Origin: Branchiostoma floridae
Taxonomy: Eukaryota > Chordata > Leptocardii > Amphioxiformes > Branchiostomatidae
Direction of reading: 5' to 3'
DNA: 64,000 bases
Assembly: GCF_000003815.2 (NCBI RefSeq)
Contig: NC_049987.1
Coordinates: 17,022,599-17,086,598 of the forward strand
A program made the position numbers and the translations under genes. Under the pieces are notes generated by a model. The model had not been told where the DNA came from. It made no database searches and was given only the letters and a program-made list of their open reading frames with translations. Each line of letters opens with the position of its first letter. The stretch's first letter is position 1. Positions 60,047 to 64,000 of this stretch are shown one piece after another.

Positions 60047-61040
60047 CAGGTGATTTTTTGACTCTGTAGTGTGGATTCTATGTTTTAGGTGTGTTTATGT
60101 GTTCAGATCGGCGCGTATGTGTCCGTATGAAGTAATTTGAATACGCTGTTAGGTGAGTGACAGGAAGTGTGTGGGAAAATGGCCGCAAAGCTAAGACTTG
60201 CCAGAGTGGCAGGAAATACTGCTCAGAGGTGGTAGAACTAGTCATTAGTCAGACATGACATGGGTCCTACAACAAGCTACTAATTCAAAGGGAGGTTTTT
60301 TTTTAGTCTATCAGTGTTGGCTGTGTTTTGCCAGTTACATGATGTTATTGTACCCTGTTTATCAAGGCTTGCACCTGTTGCATTCTAAACTTGGCAACAC
60401 CAAAACAGAAAGGATGTAAAAGTGCAGCGAGCACAAGAAAGACTGTCGCATACTTGATATTGTAAAACATATGACCATGTTCTTTTCTCCAAGCATGGAA
60501 CTCTACAGTATCTGGTATAGACTGCAAAACATCTATGTTTCCCTTTCAGCGTAAATAATTTTAAATTTTGCCACGAATGTTACCTGTCAATCAAATAACT
60601 GTAAATAAATGTAGTGGCTTCATTACGATTTGGAGATACTGTTTCTAATATGTTTGTGAACATTAGACATCCAGGTATTGTTAAAATTGAAGAAGATTCA
60701 CTCTTCAATTCTGGAAAATTTAATAGACGTTTCGAAAGGCATCCACCTTTTCTTCCTCAGTGAAATGAAAATGAAAATGAATTTTTTTGTTTCTAATATG
60801 ATGGCAAGTTTGAAGATAAGGCATAATCGGTCAGAATACGGCGTCTTCAAATGTAACGTTTGAACGATTTCATCTCGATTGAACATGAAAAGAAACCGTG
60901 CTTATTCCCTTTGGCAGCGTGTTTCATCAAAATAGGGATCAGAGGTCACTCTTACGCAGAATGACGTCACGACGCCGAGGGTGATAGATAAAAAAGATGT
61001 TTGACGCACGACGAGGACACATTCGTAGTAAGACTTTAAG
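60047..61040. other. no gene recognised
   Basis: Contains TAGACGTTTCGAAAGGCATC near 60723, a word like the CGAAACGTC families. Confidence 0.35.
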
Positions 61041-61317
61041 GTGGAATCTCACTGCACTTGGGGCACCGGTGCGGCACTGCGAGGTTCGTTCACTGCGGCA
61101 CTGTTTTGGTATTTTTGCCAAAATAACAAAAAAACAATAACTTAGATAATAACAACAATAATAATTTTAGATATTGTTCAATACGTAAAAGTATGACTTG
61201 GAAGACAAAAAAGGCACAAAACGTGAGAAAATGTATTCTTTATCTCTGAAATTCGTTGAGTAATCTTTCGAACCCCGCAGTGCCGTGTCGGTGCCCCAAG
61301 TGCAATGAGATACCACA
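61041..61317. mobile_element. TIR element (MITE), 48-base ends
   Basis: GTGGAATCTCACTGCACTTG + GGGCACCGG.. on the left and the inverse of GTGGTATCTCATTGCACTTG + GGGCACCG.. on the right. The arms of about 48 bases are about 85% alike. AT-rich middle without genes. Confidence 0.82.
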
Positions 61318-61766
61318 TTTGCGATTTTGATCGATGCAGGAGAATTTTCAAGATTACTGCGACAGAACCAACCACAGAGAAGGATCTAAGAGTAAGGCAG
61401 CCTTTTCTGGAACAAAACATGTACGATACATGTACGACACCTGCTCGACAACCCCAAGAGTGTCCCCATGGATCGTAAAACAATCGAACGACTGTGTAAC
61501 CGCGTCCTTCCTTGATAAAAGAGTACCAGTTTATAGCTAAAGAAGTTGTTGATGAAGTACTAACTGCAAAAATGAAATCATCTCTTACTAGTCTAGACGT
61601 AGAAAACTGTCGTACGGTTTATCATTAACAAAGTTGTTGACACTTGTCTAAAATTCGTCTTATTCTTATTTCGGATTCATAAACAAAGAGACCAGACGAG
61701 CCCGTGACAAAGATAAGAAATGTTCGTGTGAAGATTTGAATTCTTGAGAAATAGGAATTTTACTCA
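61318..61766. other. no gene recognised
   Basis: No recognised repeat or exon. Confidence 0.3.
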
Positions 61767-61963
61767 AGTCCCTATCTCACCAAGCAGAGGCACTTTGGAG
61801 GCACTGTTGATTTCGACAACACAAACGTGCCTCCAACGAAATCCAACGTCCTTCAAATAAACGCGCTGTTTTTGGAATTAAAAAAATCGCAAGTGGTAAA
61901 ATGCCTCCGCAGTGCCTCCGCAGTGCCTCCACAGTGCCTCCGCTTGGTGAGACAGGGGCTTTA
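61767..61963. mobile_element. TIR element (MITE), GAGGCACT repeats at the ends
   Basis: AAGTCCCTATCTCACCAAGC is mirrored by GCTTGGTGAGACAGGGGCTT. Both ends run into GGAGGCACT / AGTGCCTCC units (2 left, 4 right). Confidence 0.8.
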
Positions 61964-62987
61964 GATTGACATGAGCGAAAATTCTGAAGAGAATAACTTC
62001 TGCATATTGTTGCGTGGTAATTCGTCGTACTTCTGGTTCACAGACAACGTTAACGTTAAGGAACAAGATGGGCACGTTATGAAAATGTTTTGTGGCATTT
62101 TGAAACTGAGGAACGTGCCACTGTCACGTTTTGCGACAGGCGCGTGTTTTTCTCTTTGCGCGTCAGGGTGTGTAAATGTCAGGCGAAGGTTAGCGTTCAT
62201 CCGGGGACAAGCCGCGCTGAACCAACACAGTAGCAGTTACATTTTATAATTTAGCATGTCAGAAACATGACAAATACTCACACACACACTAACGCACACA
62301 TACACACACACAAACACACAGACACATCGTTGACATCTGTGAAAACACAACACAAGAAACCGAACATTACACAGCTAGGGCAGCAAAATTTCTATATAGT
62401 AAACCGTTATTCAAGAGGAAGATACTATTTGGCCTAATTGAAAGCGTTTAGTTAGTTGTCTTGTTCATATACCAAGGTATCAAAATGATGATTTGAAAGT
62501 GTAACCGTTTAAAAAAGTTCACTTTACCACAATGCACAGCTGCTTCTACCCTAGAACGTGTAGGTTCAATAGGTTGTCGCTAAGAGATTTTATAACTGTA
62601 AATTCTTTTACTGTTTTTGCTTAATTTTGCGGTAGGAGAGGAAACGCAATTTTCTTGCCATTTGAATTCGCGGTTGAATTCCTTCTGTAGTGCGTACATG
62701 CGAAATCATTTCTTGATTAGCGAAAAACGTGAAAATAAAACGACCGCTTGCATGTCAAATTTTACAGTACACACCAGTGATGACTGTCTCCCTCCACCAA
62801 CCACATGGTAGACGTCCCAATTAAATCCATCTTTTTCGGTTCCATTTAGCAAATTTGGCAGGATTGGCGCCACGGGGCACCTTGTGGTTGTGGAGCGAGT
62901 AGAGGCAGTCCGAAACCCGTGTGATGTTTCACGGCAAGGGCCTGGTCATTTTGGTCGTGAGATCGGTTCTACGATCGCAGGTAGAGG
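61964..62987. other. no gene recognised
   Basis: A (CA)n tract at 62278-62325; otherwise nothing recognised. Confidence 0.35.
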
Positions 62988-63213
62988 TGGGGACCGGTAC
63001 GATGTACCGATACAAAATCGTTTTTTTTTTTGTTAGACCGGTCCAGAAAAAAATATGGACCGAATGTTGGGCCGATTCTAAAATGAACAGGTTATACCGT
63101 CAGGCGTTCACGTGTTTTGGGCTTTACAGGTCCAAGAAGATAAGAAGAGCGAAGTAGAGAAGAGGTCATATTTTTACATGAATTTTCTGTACTGGTATCC
63201 ACACCTAATCGCA
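62988..63213 (+). repeat. GGTACCGGTAC-family repeat, copy 3 (internal deletion)
   Basis: AGGTGGGGACCGGTACGATG, AGACCGGTCCAGAAAA, CCGTCAGGCGTTCACG and an end TACTGGTATCCACACCTA. Compared with copy 2 it lacks about 150 bases before the right end. Confidence 0.7.
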
Positions 63214-63719
63214 AGTATTGTCGGGTTTGCCTTACAAGTATATTTCGTATGTTTAAGCTGTCTTGTTACAGAAAGGCTGTATTGAATCCTTGTCCGTGGT
63301 TGGTTCTGTAACAGCCTGTTTTAGTATCTTAAATCACACGACGACTTTAAACGAGTATTTGCAACAAAGCACTTTGTAAGACAAAGTGCTGGAATATTAT
63401 CACAAAACAGATGTACAGCGTAAGACCATGAATTTCAGTCGTCTTCTTGAGACTTTTTGCACCCTTTTTCTATCAGGTAAATGGCGACAACAAGAAGTAT
63501 ATACAAAGCTTAAACTACTCCTTGGAGATTAGAATTCCACTTTATTTAACATTACTAGAAAAGTATTTGGGGGATGTTTGCTTTCGATAATTCAGTATTT
63601 CAAATTATCTACCAATGTAAGGATGCTTGCCCTGGAGGATCTAAATATTGTGATAGGCCGACCTTGCCTTATCTGTATCAGACAGCTGGTGAAATTCCCA
63701 GGGACTATGGAGATGTATG
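63214..63719. other. no gene recognised
   Basis: A short inverted pair AAAGCACTTTGT / ACAAAGTGCT at 63365-63392. Confidence 0.35.
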
Positions 63720-64000
63720 GATGTTGGAGTATGTAGATTGTCTAGATGTTAGACCATGTAGATGAATAGATGATAGACCATGTAGATGTGCAGATGTTGC
63801 ACTATATAGATGTGTAGTACCAGTTTTAGACTATTTAGATGTGTAGATGTTAGACGATGTAGATGTGTAGTACCGGCATTAGACTATTGTAGATGCCGAA
63901 CTATGTAGATGTGTAAATGCTCCACTATGTAGATGTGTAGATGCTAGACTATGTAGATGTGTAGATGCTAGACTATGTAGATGTGTAGATGTCACACTAT
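63720..64000 (+). repeat. 24-bp minisatellite running off the window
   Basis: Units of ACTATGTAGATGTGTAGATG + CTAG, irregular at first and regular toward the right end; it continues past 64000. Confidence 0.9.

Overview
The window looks like a piece of an invertebrate deuterostome nuclear genome, most likely a lancelet (Branchiostoma). The reasons are spliced genes with GT-AG introns and long introns, very dense and varied short mobile elements, many minisatellites, four runs of N that mark scaffold gaps, and repeat phrases of a kind I associate with amphioxus. The species call is an inference; no mitochondrial, rRNA or complete tRNA gene is present to confirm it.

Three cellular genes can be read. 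(1) 10765-12797 (+): the last two exons of an unrecognised basic protein with an AT-hook-like stretch; its 5' part was not found. (2) 22767-38276 (+): a complete eight-exon opsin of 576 residues, with the retinal-binding lysine, the E181-type counterion and a 278-residue cytoplasmic tail, but with HRY in place of DRY. Its first intron (9.2 kb) is packed with mobile elements. (3) 43966-50734 (-): a complete six-exon glutathione S-transferase of 220 residues, alpha-like. Genes 2 and 3 converge. Every exon junction given was checked for codon phase by hand.

Mobile and repetitive DNA fills most of the rest. At 2633-5775 (-) lies a nearly full-length RTE-type non-LTR retrotransposon (endonuclease plus reverse transcriptase), broken by one frameshift and ending in a (TAGG)n tail. 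A CR1/L2-like 3' end lies at 20430-21030 (-) and a reverse transcriptase scrap at 39890-40140 (+). tRNA-derived SINEs lie at 15938-16435 (+) and 27779-28269 (-), with fragments elsewhere. A 2.1 kb piggyBac-like non-autonomous element is flanked by TTAA at 17526-19671. Many foldback and TIR elements lie in introns and between genes. At 55056-56291 (-) is a transposon-like gene for a cysteine protease of the C76/OTU kind, interrupted by an assembly gap.

Layout: 0-10 kb retrotransposon and foldbacks; 10.7-13.1 kb gene 1; 13.4-22 kb repeats; 22.7-38.3 kb opsin; 38.4-43.9 kb repeat array; 44-50.7 kb GST; 50.8-64 kb repeats, gaps and the protease element. The most unusual items are two foldback elements built from inward-facing 10-bp repeats (17.8-18.9 kb and 57.5-57.8 kb), the G-rich palindromic element nested in another repeat (30.1-31.25 kb), the protease element, and the partial duplication of opsin exon 7.
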